Assembly: GCF_900115555.1 (NCBI RefSeq)
Contig: NZ_FOWX01000003.1
Location: 178,666 to 242,665, forward strand
DNA from: Pseudomonas borbori
GTDB lineage: Bacteria > Pseudomonadota > Gammaproteobacteria > Pseudomonadales > Pseudomonadaceae
Reading direction: 5' to 3'
Length of the DNA: 64,000 bases
In this document: piece by piece, positions 1 to 10,231 of the stretch
Numbering within the stretch: the first letter of the stretch is position 1
Layout: each line of letters starts with the position of its first letter
Notes under the pieces: generated by a model
What the model saw: only the letters and a program-made list of their open reading frames with translations
Told to the model about the DNA's origin: nothing
Databases searched by the model: none
Translations under genes and position numbers: made by a program

Positions 1-194
1 ACTACACCCCAATCGCGCAGAAAGAGGCCTATGTCAAGGAAATGCCCAACGCGCGCCTGCTGGTGATCGAAGACTCGCGCCACGCCACACCCCTGGATCA
101 ACCGCAACGTTTCAACAGCAGCCTGCTGGCCTTCCTCGAAGAAGTCGAACAGACTGCCCCCACTGCCCTCAACAAGGATCAACACGCATGCTGA
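1..194 (+). CDS. C-terminal end of an alpha/beta-hydrolase-like protein (partial)
   Basis: The reading frame is open from the left edge (first full codon at base 3) to TGA at 192-194, giving about 63 residues. The segment [11 protein letters not shown] followed by a helix ending LLAFLEE looks like the C-terminal part of an alpha/beta-hydrolase fold. There a histidine (SRHATP) completes the catalytic triad and a last helix packs against the sheet. The nucleophile and acid residues lie outside the window, so substrate and class cannot be stated. The stop overlaps the ppiA start (ATG at 188), so the two genes are probably co-transcribed and translationally coupled. The fold call rests on this short tail only. 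Confidence 0.6.
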   Translation, partial: YTPIAQKEAYVKEMPNARLLVIEDSRHATPLDQPQRFNSSLLAFLEEVEQTAPTALNKDQHAC

Positions 195-742
195 AGACAC
201 TCGCCCTCGCCGCCTGCTCCGTACTCTTTGCCAGCAGCCTGCTGGCTGCGGAGAACCCGAAGGTACTGCTGACCACCAGCCTCGGTGACATCGAAATCGA
301 ACTGAACGCGGAAAAAGCCCCGATCAGCGTGGAAAACTTCCTTGGCTATGTGGACAGCGGCTACTACGCCGGCACCCAGTTTCACCGGGTGATACCGGGG
401 TTCATGGTGCAAGGCGGCGGCTTCGACGCCGACATGCAGCAGAAACAGCCGCAAGCCCCGATCAAGAACGAAGCCGACAACGGCCTGCACAACGTGCGCG
501 GCACCCTGGCCATGGCACGCACCCAGGTGCGCGACTCGGCCACCAGCCAGTTCTTCATCAACCACAAGGACAACGCCTTCCTCGACCACGGCTCGCGCGA
601 CTTCGGTTACGCGGTATTCGGCAAGGTGCTGCGCGGCATGGAGGTGGTCGACAAGATCGCCCAGGTACCCACCGGCAATCGCGGCGGCCACCAGAACGTA
701 CCGCGCGAGCCGGTGCTGATCATCGAGGCCAAGCGCCTGTGA
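188..742 (+). CDS. ppiA: Periplasmic peptidyl-prolyl cis-trans isomerase, cyclophilin type
   Basis: A 184-residue cyclophilin that catalyses cis-trans isomerisation of prolyl bonds in exported proteins. Residues 1-20 form a signal peptide ending SSLLA/AENP, so the enzyme acts in the periplasm. The cyclophilin domain starts near residue 24. The signature [14 protein letters not shown] lies at about 65-78 and carries the catalytic arginine; a later SQFFIN segment belongs to the proline-binding pocket. The length is typical of proteobacterial PpiA. The start codon lies inside the stop region of the upstream hydrolase gene (7-bp overlap), which suggests one transcript. Confidence 0.93.
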   Translation: MLKTLALAACSVLFASSLLAAENPKVLLTTSLGDIEIELNAEKAPISVENFLGYVDSGYYAGTQFHRVIPGFMVQGGGFDADMQQKQPQAPIKNEADNGLHNVRGTLAMARTQVRDSATSQFFINHKDNAFLDHGSRDFGYAVFGKVLRGMEVVDKIAQVPTGNRGGHQNVPREPVLIIEAKRL

Positions 743-823
743 CCCATGGGCGACCCTGCCTTGTAGCCTGCGGCACCGGCTCCCCCACCCGAAGCCGGGG
801 AACCGGCCATGCACACTCGCCGC

Positions 824-1045
824 TTACTGCTGGCTGTCATCCTCGGCCGGGGCGGGCTCGGCGGGTATAGGCTCAGATGGCATGGGCTCTGCGGGCATAG
901 GCTCGCTGGGCATGGACTCAGCCGGCACTGGAGCCTGCTGCTCCATCGGTGGCGGTGACGGCGGCGCGCTGGGCTGGGCCGGTTCGTCGTCGCACCCCAT
1001 CAACGCCAGGGCGAGAAATGCGGGTAACAGAAATGAAATGCGCAT
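824..1045 (-). CDS. Small Pro/Glu-rich lipoprotein with pentapeptide repeats
   Basis: A 73-residue protein. The start at 1045 is chosen because the RNA-sense strand carries GGAGGT a few bases upstream; the same frame stays open further upstream but without that signal. Residues 1-18 are a lipoprotein signal with lipobox LMGC, giving lipidated Cys18. The mature part is almost entirely low complexity: five-residue units of the type PSEPM, PAEPM, PSEPI, PAEPA, ending in an acidic tail. No enzyme motif is visible. I do not recognise a family. A spacer or cell-wall-spanning role is conceivable but unproven. Confidence 0.7.
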   Translation of the reverse strand: MRISFLLPAFLALALMGCDDEPAQPSAPPSPPPMEQQAPVPAESMPSEPMPAEPMPSEPIPAEPAPAEDDSQQ

Positions 1046-1340
1046 ACCTGACCTCCATTGCTTGTGTGTGGTCGCCCGAACTCGGGCCAGGCGGGGCAAG
1101 CCGCCCCACTCACCTTTATGGACCCGTGTCGGCCACAAGAGTGCCGGAACGGCCGACAATCGAGGCTTGCAGGCTCTGACCCGAACCTGAAAGCCCAGGG
1201 CAGAGCCCTGCCGATGCTCGACGGCAGACGTCTGCGCCCCAGGGCAGGCCTTCACCCTGCGGCATTACCCGACAGTCGAGCACCTATGGGTTAAGGGATA
1301 GAATCAGTACTCTGACCACCACCAAGGCAGGACGCCTGAC
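1046..1340. other. Intergenic region with divergent promoters (no gene seen)
   Basis: About 295 bases separate the minus-strand lipoprotein from the plus-strand ABC transporter. Apart from the GGAGGT ribosome site next to 1045, I see no convincing ORF, hairpin terminator or operator. Both flanking promoters must lie here. Confidence 0.5.
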
Positions 1341-3173
<1,833 letters not shown>

Positions 3174-3174
3174 T

Positions 3175-3238
3175 CGCGGCCATGGGCCGCTCCTACGGGT
3201 GATGCGGCGATCCATGTAGGAGCGGGCCATGCCCGCGA
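3175..3238. repeat. Pair of inverted REP sequences (family 1)
   Basis: Two copies of a short imperfect palindrome lie head to head. One is at 3175-3196 (core GGCCATGGGCCGCTCCTAC) and the opposite copy at 3216-3238 (core GTAGGAGCGGGCCATGCCC). They match the common Pseudomonas REP pattern, which has a GTAG-type tetranucleotide next to a hairpin. They start two bases after the ABC transporter stop and precede the RAYT gene. Such pairs (BIMEs) are proposed substrates of the adjacent REP transposase. Confidence 0.85.
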
Positions 3239-3274
3239 ATCGATGTTGGATGCACCAATCATCGCCGAGCCTGG

Positions 3275-3751
3275 TCAAAGCCAGACGGCATTCCACAACG
3301 GGTAATCCCCGATCCGCTTGACCAGTCCCGCACGCAGTGGATTGGCCACGATGTAACGGGCGACGGCTTGCAGGTCTTCCTCTGCGCGCAGGGCATGATC
3401 GTGAAAGGCTTTCGACCAGAGCGGGCCTGTTCGATTCAGGCTTCGATTGGTGTAACGGGAGCTGGCGGATTTGAGCCGGCCAATCACATCGCCGAGGCTG
3501 TCTGTCTCGCCAAGTTGAAGCAGCCAGTGCTCATGATCCGGCATCAACACCCAGGCCAGCATGCGGCTTTCTCTGAGCAAGGCGGCGTCTTCGAAACAGC
3601 GCGCGGCTGAGCAGGCCGCAGGGAAGTGGGTGAAGAGTGGTTGGCGGTTCTTGGTTGTTGTGGTGATCAGGTAAGCCGTACTGCAGATGGATGCACGGCC
3701 TTTGCGTAATGCAGCGTGTCCCGGTGTTTTGTAGCCGTAGCGCTCGTCCAT
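3275..3751 (-). CDS. rayT: REP-associated tyrosine transposase (RAYT, IS200/IS605-like)
   Basis: A 158-residue single-domain HUH nuclease that binds and cleaves REP hairpins as single strands. The HUH motif is HEH at residues 73-75 (context MPDHEHWLL). The catalytic tyrosine is most likely Tyr133, in the conserved ARYIVANPLRAGLV block, and the family segment LWSKAFHDHAL precedes it at about 111-121. I chose the start at 3751 because AAGGAGA lies just upstream; the frame continues ten residues further without a ribosome site. The gene is bracketed by family-1 REPs at 3175-3238 and 3773-3794, the classic REPtron layout. RAYTs are usually single-copy, domesticated genes and not active insertion sequences. 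Confidence 0.92.
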   Translation of the reverse strand: MDERYGYKTPGHAALRKGRASICSTAYLITTTTKNRQPLFTHFPAACSAARCFEDAALLRESRMLAWVLMPDHEHWLLQLGETDSLGDVIGRLKSASSRYTNRSLNRTGPLWSKAFHDHALRAEEDLQAVARYIVANPLRAGLVKRIGDYPLWNAVWL

Positions 3752-3772
3752 AAGCGTTCTCCTTGATAGTTT

Positions 3773-3794
3773 CGCGGCCATGGGCCGCTCCTAC
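3773..3794. repeat. REP sequence (family 1), upstream flank of the RAYT gene
   Basis: This copy is identical over 22 bases to the one at 3175-3196 and in the same orientation (core GGCCATGGGCCGCTCC). It sits 22 bases upstream of the RAYT start codon and completes the flanking pair. Confidence 0.85.
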
Positions 3795-3839
3795 GATCAG
3801 TTGCATTGCTATGGCCCATCATCCGCCCGCGAACCGCGA

Positions 3840-4964
3840 CTATCCCTGCCGATACGGCAACAAACCGCGCGCGTCCTCGGCGTAGCCCTGCACGCCGACC
3901 CGCTCCTGTTCGAGAAAATCGGCCACCGCCGCGCGCAGGCCCGGGTGGCAGAGGTAGTGCCAGGAACGGGTGAGCACCGGCTCGAAGCCGCGGATCAGCT
4001 TGTGCTCGCCCTGGGCGCCGGCATCGAAACGCTGCAGCCCCTGGCCGATCGCATAGTCCATACCCTGGTAGAAACAGGTCTCGAAGTGCAGGCGGTCGAA
4101 TTCCGCCAGACAGCCCCAGTAGCGGCCATACAGACTGTCGCCGCCGAGCAGGCTGAAGGCCATGGCCACCGGCCGACCGCCCTGGCGCGCCAGCACCACG
4201 CGGATCGCCTCGGGCATGCGTTCGGCCAGCAGGCTGAAGAAGGTCCGGGTCAGGTAAGGCGCCTGGCCGCGGATGTGATAGGTATTGGCATAGCACAGGT
4301 AGACGAAATCCCACTCGGCCTCACTGAGCTGATGGCCCTCGCGCCAGTCGAACTCGATGCCCTGCCCCGCCACCTGCTCGCGCTCCTTGCGCATCTGCTT
4401 GCGCTTGCGCGAACTGAGGGCATCGAGAAAATCCTGGAAATCCCGGTAGCCGCGGTTGTGCCAGTGGTATTGGCAGCCGAGGCGCTGCAACCAGCCGTCA
4501 CGCCCCTGCAGCAGCGCATCATCGGCCGGGGCGGTGAAGTTGATATGCAGGCTCGACAGACCCTGCTGCGTCAGGCTGGCGCAGAGCTCGTCGAGCAATT
4601 GCCCGGCGGCGAGCGGATCGCCGAGCAAACGCGGGCCGCTCACCGGCGAGAAGGGAATGGCGCCGAGCAGCTTGGGATAATAGTCGATGCCCGCCCGCTG
4701 GCAGGCATCGGCCCAGCCATGATCGAACACGTACTCGCCGTAGGAATGGCTCTTTACATAGGCCGGCATGGCCGCCAGCAGCCGCCCCCGGCCGTCCTGC
4801 AATAGCCTATGCGCCGGCTGCCAGCCGCTACGGCCACCCACGCTGCCGCTGTCTTCCAGCGCCGAGAGAAAGGCGTGGCACAGAAAAGGCTGCTGATCGA
4901 TGCGCAAGGCATCCCAGCTCGAGGCATCCAACTCGTTCAACGCAGGCAGGGTCGATATAGGCAT
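3840..4964 (-). CDS. FemAB-like / GNAT-related protein (PF04339, COG3146)
   Basis: A 374-residue protein of the family annotated as peptidoglycan biosynthesis/recognition protein or FemAB-like N-acyltransferase. Visible family traits are the long tryptophan- and tyrosine-rich body, the segment SRKRKQMRKEREQ in the middle, and HKLIRGFEPVLTRSWHY near the C-terminus. No signal peptide or membrane segment is seen, so it is probably cytosolic. The family is widespread in proteobacteria but its biochemical activity is not established. Aminoacyl- or acyl-transfer is inferred from the fold only. It is monocistronic by position, between the RAYT and a terminator-bounded porin gene. Confidence 0.8.
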   Translation of the reverse strand: MPISTLPALNELDASSWDALRIDQQPFLCHAFLSALEDSGSVGGRSGWQPAHRLLQDGRGRLLAAMPAYVKSHSYGEYVFDHGWADACQRAGIDYYPKLLGAIPFSPVSGPRLLGDPLAAGQLLDELCASLTQQGLSSLHINFTAPADDALLQGRDGWLQRLGCQYHWHNRGYRDFQDFLDALSSRKRKQMRKEREQVAGQGIEFDWREGHQLSEAEWDFVYLCYANTYHIRGQAPYLTRTFFSLLAERMPEAIRVVLARQGGRPVAMAFSLLGGDSLYGRYWGCLAEFDRLHFETCFYQGMDYAIGQGLQRFDAGAQGEHKLIRGFEPVLTRSWHYLCHPGLRAAVADFLEQERVGVQGYAEDARGLLPYRQG

Positions 4965-4992
4965 GGCCGCAGTCTGGCCTGTTGTCCTGACG

Positions 4993-5020
4993 AAAAAAAG
5001 CCCCGCACGCGGCGGGGCTT
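4993..5020 (-). terminator. Rho-independent terminator of the porin gene
   Basis: Read on the minus strand, the hairpin AAGCCCCGC / GCGGGGCTT (9-bp stem) is followed by a run of seven T. It lies 35 bases downstream of the porin stop codon, as expected for its transcription terminator. Confidence 0.88.
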
Positions 5021-5054
5021 GAAGGGAGCAACGTTGTACTCGTAGCGCAGTTAC

Positions 5055-6383
5055 TTAGAACACGTACTGCAGGCGCATCACCACCGCATCGCCGTCATCG
5101 TCGCCGACGTTGTTGGTGATCTTGTCGGTCGAGCTCATCACGTAGTTGGCGGCGACCTTGACCGCTTCGTTGGCGTACCAGTTGACGCCCAGGGTGTGCA
5201 GTTGGGCTTCGGCGTCGCCCACTTCGCGGGTGGCGGTAGCGGCGACGATGTTGTCGTCTTCGACGGTGATGCTGTCGTAGCGGTAGAACACTTCCCAGGC
5301 GCCGATCTGCTTGTTGGCCGGCTTGATGCTGTCGAACTTGGCGCCGTCCAGCTTGTAGCCGCGCGATTCGCCGGTCAGGGTGTAGGCCAGTTGGCCGTAG
5401 TAACCGCTGGCTTCGACGTCCTCGATGGTGGCACGATCGGCCTTCAGCGTGCGGCTCAGGTACTCGCCCTGGACCGAGAACGGACCGGCAGCCCAGGCCA
5501 GTTCGGCACCCCAGGCGGCATCGTCTTCGAAGTCGCCGGCGACACCCTGGAAGCCGCCGAACGTGGCGCGGTTGCCGTTGGCGCCGGCGTCGTTACCACC
5601 GGCAGTGGACACGCCACGCACGGTCAGACGCGGACGGATACGGCCGTCGGCTGCAACATCATCCAGGTCGCGCTGGGCGTAGTTCAGGCCCAGGTGCAGG
5701 ACGTTGCCCGACTCGGCCAGCGGGGCGAACACACCGCGTGCGTTGAACTGCTTGGTGCTGTCGCCGTCGACGTCGTTGTTGTCCTTGGCGGTCAGACCGG
5801 CGGAAACCCAGGCCATGCCACCGACCACGGCGCTGACCTGAGCACCCAGGCCGTTCTCGTGACCGTTGACCCAGTCGGTGATTTCGTAGGCGGCGTTACG
5901 CTCGATGGCGGTGATCCACTTGGAGCTGGTGGCCTTTTCCAGGCCGAAGTCCGGGTCGAAGCGGCCGAATTTCAGGGTCACCGGGGCGAAGCCGGTGTAG
6001 GCGATCGAGGCTTCGTCGAAGTAGCCGTCTTCGGCGCTGCCGGCGTTGTGCGCGAAGTCGTAGCTGATCGCGTATTTCCAGTCTTTGTAAGCGACACCGC
6101 TCAGCTCGATGAAGGCACGGCGGAAGTAGGCGCCATCACCGGTTTCGCCGTTTTTGGTGTGGAAGCCGTCGAAACGACCGTAGTCGGCCTGCAGGCGGCC
6201 GCCCAGTTTGAAGCTGAATTCCTTGTCGGTGGTAGCCACTTCCAGGCCGCCCTTGGTCTTGACCACGATATCGGCGCCGTCAGTGGTGACGGTGCCAGCG
6301 AAAGCCTGGGCGGAAACGGCCAGAGCCAGGGCGCTGGCAGCAAAGCCGGCCATTGCTCCACGGAAGCTGTGCTTACGGATCAT
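5055..6383 (-). CDS. oprP: Phosphate/polyphosphate-selective outer-membrane porin (OprP/OprO family)
   Basis: A 442-residue porin. Residues 1-29 are a signal peptide ending AQAFA/G. The mature protein alternates aromatic and polar residues as in a 16-strand beta barrel and ends in the outer-membrane signature VMRLQYVF with terminal Phe. The segments [16 protein letters not shown] and [13 protein letters not shown] are typical of the phosphate-selective porin family (PF07396). OprP prefers phosphate and OprO polyphosphate; the discriminating pore residues cannot be assigned by eye, so the symbol is provisional. It is monocistronic with a strong terminator. Regulation by PhoB would be expected, but only a half-site resembling a Pho box is visible upstream. 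Confidence 0.88.
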   Translation of the reverse strand: MIRKHSFRGAMAGFAASALALAVSAQAFAGTVTTDGADIVVKTKGGLEVATTDKEFSFKLGGRLQADYGRFDGFHTKNGETGDGAYFRRAFIELSGVAYKDWKYAISYDFAHNAGSAEDGYFDEASIAYTGFAPVTLKFGRFDPDFGLEKATSSKWITAIERNAAYEITDWVNGHENGLGAQVSAVVGGMAWVSAGLTAKDNNDVDGDSTKQFNARGVFAPLAESGNVLHLGLNYAQRDLDDVAADGRIRPRLTVRGVSTAGGNDAGANGNRATFGGFQGVAGDFEDDAAWGAELAWAAGPFSVQGEYLSRTLKADRATIEDVEASGYYGQLAYTLTGESRGYKLDGAKFDSIKPANKQIGAWEVFYRYDSITVEDDNIVAATATREVGDAEAQLHTLGVNWYANEAVKVAANYVMSSTDKITNNVGDDDGDAVVMRLQYVF

Positions 6384-6422
6384 CGAAGATTCCCCTAATG
6401 GACTTTAAGTGTTGAAAACACC

Positions 6423-6438
6423 CGAGCGATTGCGCTCG
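6423..6438. other. Perfect inverted repeat in the porin leader
   Basis: The sequence CGAGCG ATTG CGCTCG forms a perfect 6-bp stem with a 4-base loop, 40-55 bases upstream of the porin start. It could be a leader hairpin or an operator. No T-run follows, so it is not an obvious terminator. Confidence 0.4.
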
Positions 6439-6502
6439 TTCGTGCTGGGGGGAATCTTGGCGATAGGTTATTTCAGCGCAGTTGCTGATATATAAATATT
6501 TG

Positions 6503-6509
6503 ATGACAA
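6503..6509 (-). promoter_or_regulatory. Possible Pho-box half-site (weak)
   Basis: On the minus strand TTGTCAT matches six of seven bases of the PhoB half-site CTGTCAT, in an AT-rich stretch about 120 bases upstream of the porin start. The expected second half-site 11 bases further on (TATTTAT) matches only three of seven. PhoB control is likely for this family, but the sequence support is weak. Confidence 0.3.
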
Positions 6510-6679
6510 CGGAACTTTTTTACTTCGATTATCTATAAGCATGAAAAGGCTCTGGCGCGCCACTCTGCGCGGGCAAGAAGGCACGCCATGGTTCGCCTGG
6601 CATACGCGACGGACGCCGCACAGGGGGCAAGCTTGCGCTTACAGGGAGCGGGGCTTAACGGGATTTAGCACATCGGGGT

Positions 6680-6913
6680 TCAGGACGACTTGCGCCTGAG
6701 CTCGGCCAGTTTGGCGGCCAGGGCATCGAGCTCGGCGATCGGCTCTTGCGGCAGTTGGCGCAGCACGGCCTGGGTCAGGCGCATCTGCTTGATGAAACGC
6801 CGGCAGCGCAAACACATGGCCAGGTGCGCGCGCACGGCCAGGCGCTGGCGCAGACTCAACTGGCTATCCAGAAGGTCGCTGGAGTGCGCCACCAGTTCCT
6901 TACAACTCAGCAT
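6680..6913 (-). CDS. Small zinc-finger anti-sigma factor (zf-HC2 type)
   Basis: A 77-residue protein with a putative zinc-binding anti-sigma motif H-x3-C-x2-C at His30, Cys34 and Cys37 (context HLAMCLRC), plus Cys4 and His10 upstream. There is no membrane segment, so it would be a soluble cytoplasmic anti-sigma factor, possibly redox- or metal-sensitive as in other ZAS proteins. It overlaps the 3' end of the ECF sigma gene by seven bases, the usual arrangement for a cognate pair. The function is inferred from motif and neighbour; the trigger is unknown. Confidence 0.8.
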   Translation of the reverse strand: MLSCKELVAHSSDLLDSQLSLRQRLAVRAHLAMCLRCRRFIKQMRLTQAVLRQLPQEPIAELDALAAKLAELRRKSS

Positions 6914-7517
6914 TGGCCGGTCTCCTCGAAATGCTCCAGGGTGGCGAACACCTTCAGCCGCGCCCTGTGCAGCAACACCCGGACATTGGAGAGCGAGACC
7001 TGCAAAAGATTACAGATCTCGTCCATTTCTAGGCCCTCGCGTTCGCGCAACTGCAGCACGCTGCCCTGTAGCTCGGACAGGCTGCCCAGGGTTTTCTCCA
7101 GGCACTCGCGCAACTCGTCTTCGGTCAGCAGGGCTTCCGGGCTGTCCTGATGCCAGGCGTGGGGCGCCAGCAGCCAGTGCCCGCCCTCGGCGAAGCGCTC
7201 GTCGCCGATACTGCCGTGCGGCCCCGGCAGGTCGTCCAGCAAGACCTCGCGGCGGTTGTGCTTGAGGCGGGTCTTGGCGGTGTTGGCGGTGATGGTCAGC
7301 AGCCAGGTCTTGAGGCTGGAACGTCCCTGGAACCCTTCCAGGTTGCGCACCACCGCCAGCCAGGCGTCCTGCACCACTTCATCGGCATGGCGGCTGCCGA
7401 CAATGGCGAAGGCCACCGCGCGCATCGCCCCCTGATAGGTGGCGACCAGTTCGCGGAAGGCCTTCTCCTCGCCGGCCAGCAGGCGGGCGAGCAGCGCGCG
7501 ATCGGACGGGTAATCCA

Positions 7518-7518
<1 letters not shown>
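6907..7518 (-). CDS. ECF-family RNA polymerase sigma factor
   Basis: A 203-residue sigma-70 family protein of the extracytoplasmic-function type. Region 2 spans about residues 20-90 (AFRELVATYQ, then DEVVQDAWLAVVRNLEGF and SLKTWLLTITAN). Region 4 is at about 140-195, with helix-turn-helix MDEICNLLQVSLSNVRVLLHRAR. I take ATG at 7518; its A overlaps the last base of the upstream ketoacyl synthase stop (TGATG), so translation is coupled. The anti-sigma gene follows with an overlap. A similar triplet is recalled in P. aeruginosa (PA3284-PA3286). The regulon is unknown. Confidence 0.9.
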
Positions 7519-8639
<1,121 letters not shown>

Positions 8640-9148
8640 GGTCAATCCTCTCGTTCTCTCGCCGCGCGGGGGCGGCCAATTATCCAGGCAACCGCAGGCG
8701 GGCGGCCATCGGCATGCAATCTGGGAGCCGGCGGAGGGGCTAGCACAGCCCGTTCCAGGCCGCAGAGTGTGCCACAGCCAAAGCAGTTTCGTCCGCACCT
8801 CAAACAAGCGCTTGACTGGCGGTCGGTCGGCGCCTGACGAAATAATCCTCGCCAATCGAGGCAATCCAGCAACACCCGCGGGTTACCGCCAGCCCGCCTG
8901 TCGAAGCATAGGGCCTGGAGCGGCCCGCGCGGGCTTTTACCCTTTCGAGGGCGCCGGCTCGTAGGGTGTGTGCGGGGTCGCCTAGGCCGCGCGCACCAGG
9001 CACCCGCGGGCCAGTGGTGCGCACGGCGCACCCTACACGGGTCAACCTGCCGAATGCGCTCAAGAAACAGAGCGTTCTTCTGGAACACCCGGCCGCGCGG
9101 GCTTGGCTTGCTCGGATGGCGAAAAATCGAAGGCCGGCGCCAGGCAGG
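8640..9148. promoter_or_regulatory. Intergenic region upstream of the ketoacyl synthase unit, with a palindrome
   Basis: About 509 bases without a convincing gene. It holds a family-2 repeat pair (8961-9036) and a perfect 10-bp palindrome CAAGCGCTTG at 8805-8814, about 165 bases upstream of the GTG start. Palindromes of this kind are common TetR-type operators in fatty-acid genes, but no regulator is encoded nearby. Confidence 0.4.
8961..9036. repeat. Family-2 palindromic repeat pair (GTAGGGTG...CACCCTAC)
   Basis: It begins GTAGGGTGTG and ends GCGCACCCTAC, with internal complementary blocks (GCGCACC, GGTGCGCACGGCGC). The left half resembles the element at 14312-14349, both containing GCCTAGGC-type cores. 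The right half matches copies in the valine operon. Confidence 0.75.
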
Positions 9149-10231
9149 TCAGTAGCCGGTCATTTCCAGATAGCCAAGCCCCTGGTGGCTCCCGCGAAAA
9201 CGGATGGGACCCTCCCAATACGGGAAGCGGGTCGGCATCCAGGCCTGTTCCTGCAGCGCTTCGACGGTCAGCTCGAGCTGCTTGGAGGGAATGCTCAGTG
9301 CCCAGCGGGTGGGCAGTTTGCGACCGGCCACCCGGCTCAGTTGCAGGGGCCTGATGCGCATGTCCTGCTCGCTCAGCACCTCGCTGTCGCCTGTGGCGCT
9401 GATCCAGGTGCCGGCGCGGTAGTGTCGACCATCGGCATGGCGCAGCTGGAACAGCATGAGTTTTTCCCCGCTGCTCAGGTGCAGGGAGAACCAGTCCCAG
9501 CCTTGTTGATCGGCGGCCAGCGGCTGGCTGCTCCATTCGCGATCCAGCCAGGCCTGGCCTTTGACGACATAGCTGTTGCCATCCAGCTCGAGGGTGCCCT
9601 GGGCCTGCAGGAAGGGCTGGCTGTAGTAATAGGACGCCTGGCCTTGCCCGGACTTCTGGCTAAAGCCTTTGTCGCCCTGCAACACCAGGGGTTTATCGCT
9701 GCTGAGCTGCAGGCGGTAGCGGAAGCCGGAGCCGCTGGCACTCACCTGCAACTCGGTCAGGTTGGCCTGGCCGGGCAGTTGGCCGCTCAAGTGCCAATCA
9801 TCGATCCAGGCCTTGAACGGCATCGGGCTGACGCCGGCCTGGCCGATCCCGCCGCGGGCGAAGGTTTCCGCATGACGGTGGCCGTAGGGGCCGGTGATGG
9901 CGGCATGCCCCATCCACAGGTTCGGGTTGTTCCAGCCGGGCTGATCGGCGGCGGGCCGCAAAGCATTGCGAAACAGCGTCCATTGCACGCCCCAGCTGCG
10001 GCCTTGCTGGTCTTCCAGGTTGGCGGTGAGGTACCACCACTCGATGCGGTAATCCGGGTGGGCGCCGTGGTCCAGGGGGAAACTGAACGAGCGGTCGCGC
10101 GTCACGCTGGCGAATTCGGCACTGCGGCTGCCGAGCCCGGCAAACCCCTGGGGCGAGGGTGGCTGCGCATCACAGGCGCCGAGCCCGGCCATTAACAGCA
10201 GCGCGAACAACCTGAGCGGATTAGTTTTCAT
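9149..10231 (-). CDS. CrtC/AttH-like lipoprotein with lipocalin-type fold
   Basis: A 360-residue lipoprotein. Residues 1-19 form a signal peptide and the lipobox LGAC places the lipidated Cys at 20. The body belongs to the carotenoid 1,2-hydratase (CrtC)-like / AttH family (PF07143 with the C-terminal lipocalin-like PF17186), visible in HPDYRIEWWYLTANL, VQWTLFRNAL and WLDREWSSQPL. In these non-carotenogenic gene clusters the protein is not thought to hydrate carotenoids; binding a hydrophobic ligand or lipid is more plausible. Its start overlaps the stop of the upstream permease by 11 bases. It therefore forms one operon with an ABC ATPase and permease, like AttEFGH. Confidence 0.8.
   Translation of the reverse strand: MKTNPLRLFALLLMAGLGACDAQPPSPQGFAGLGSRSAEFASVTRDRSFSFPLDHGAHPDYRIEWWYLTANLEDQQGRSWGVQWTLFRNALRPAADQPGWNNPNLWMGHAAITGPYGHRHAETFARGGIGQAGVSPMPFKAWIDDWHLSGQLPGQANLTELQVSASGSGFRYRLQLSSDKPLVLQGDKGFSQKSGQGQASYYYSQPFLQAQGTLELDGNSYVVKGQAWLDREWSSQPLAADQQGWDWFSLHLSSGEKLMLFQLRHADGRHYRAGTWISATGDSEVLSEQDMRIRPLQLSRVAGRKLPTRWALSIPSKQLELTVEALQEQAWMPTRFPYWEGPIRFRGSHQGLGYLEMTGY

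Noticed and set aside
8642..9088. A 148-codon minus-strand open frame in the gap upstream of the ketoacyl synthase
   Set aside because: No recognisable domain, basic low-complexity composition, and it runs through a family-2 repeat.
9149..10231. Carotenoid biosynthesis enzyme
   Set aside because: CrtC-like fold but no carotenoid genes nearby and a lipoprotein signal plus ABC partners argue for an envelope role.
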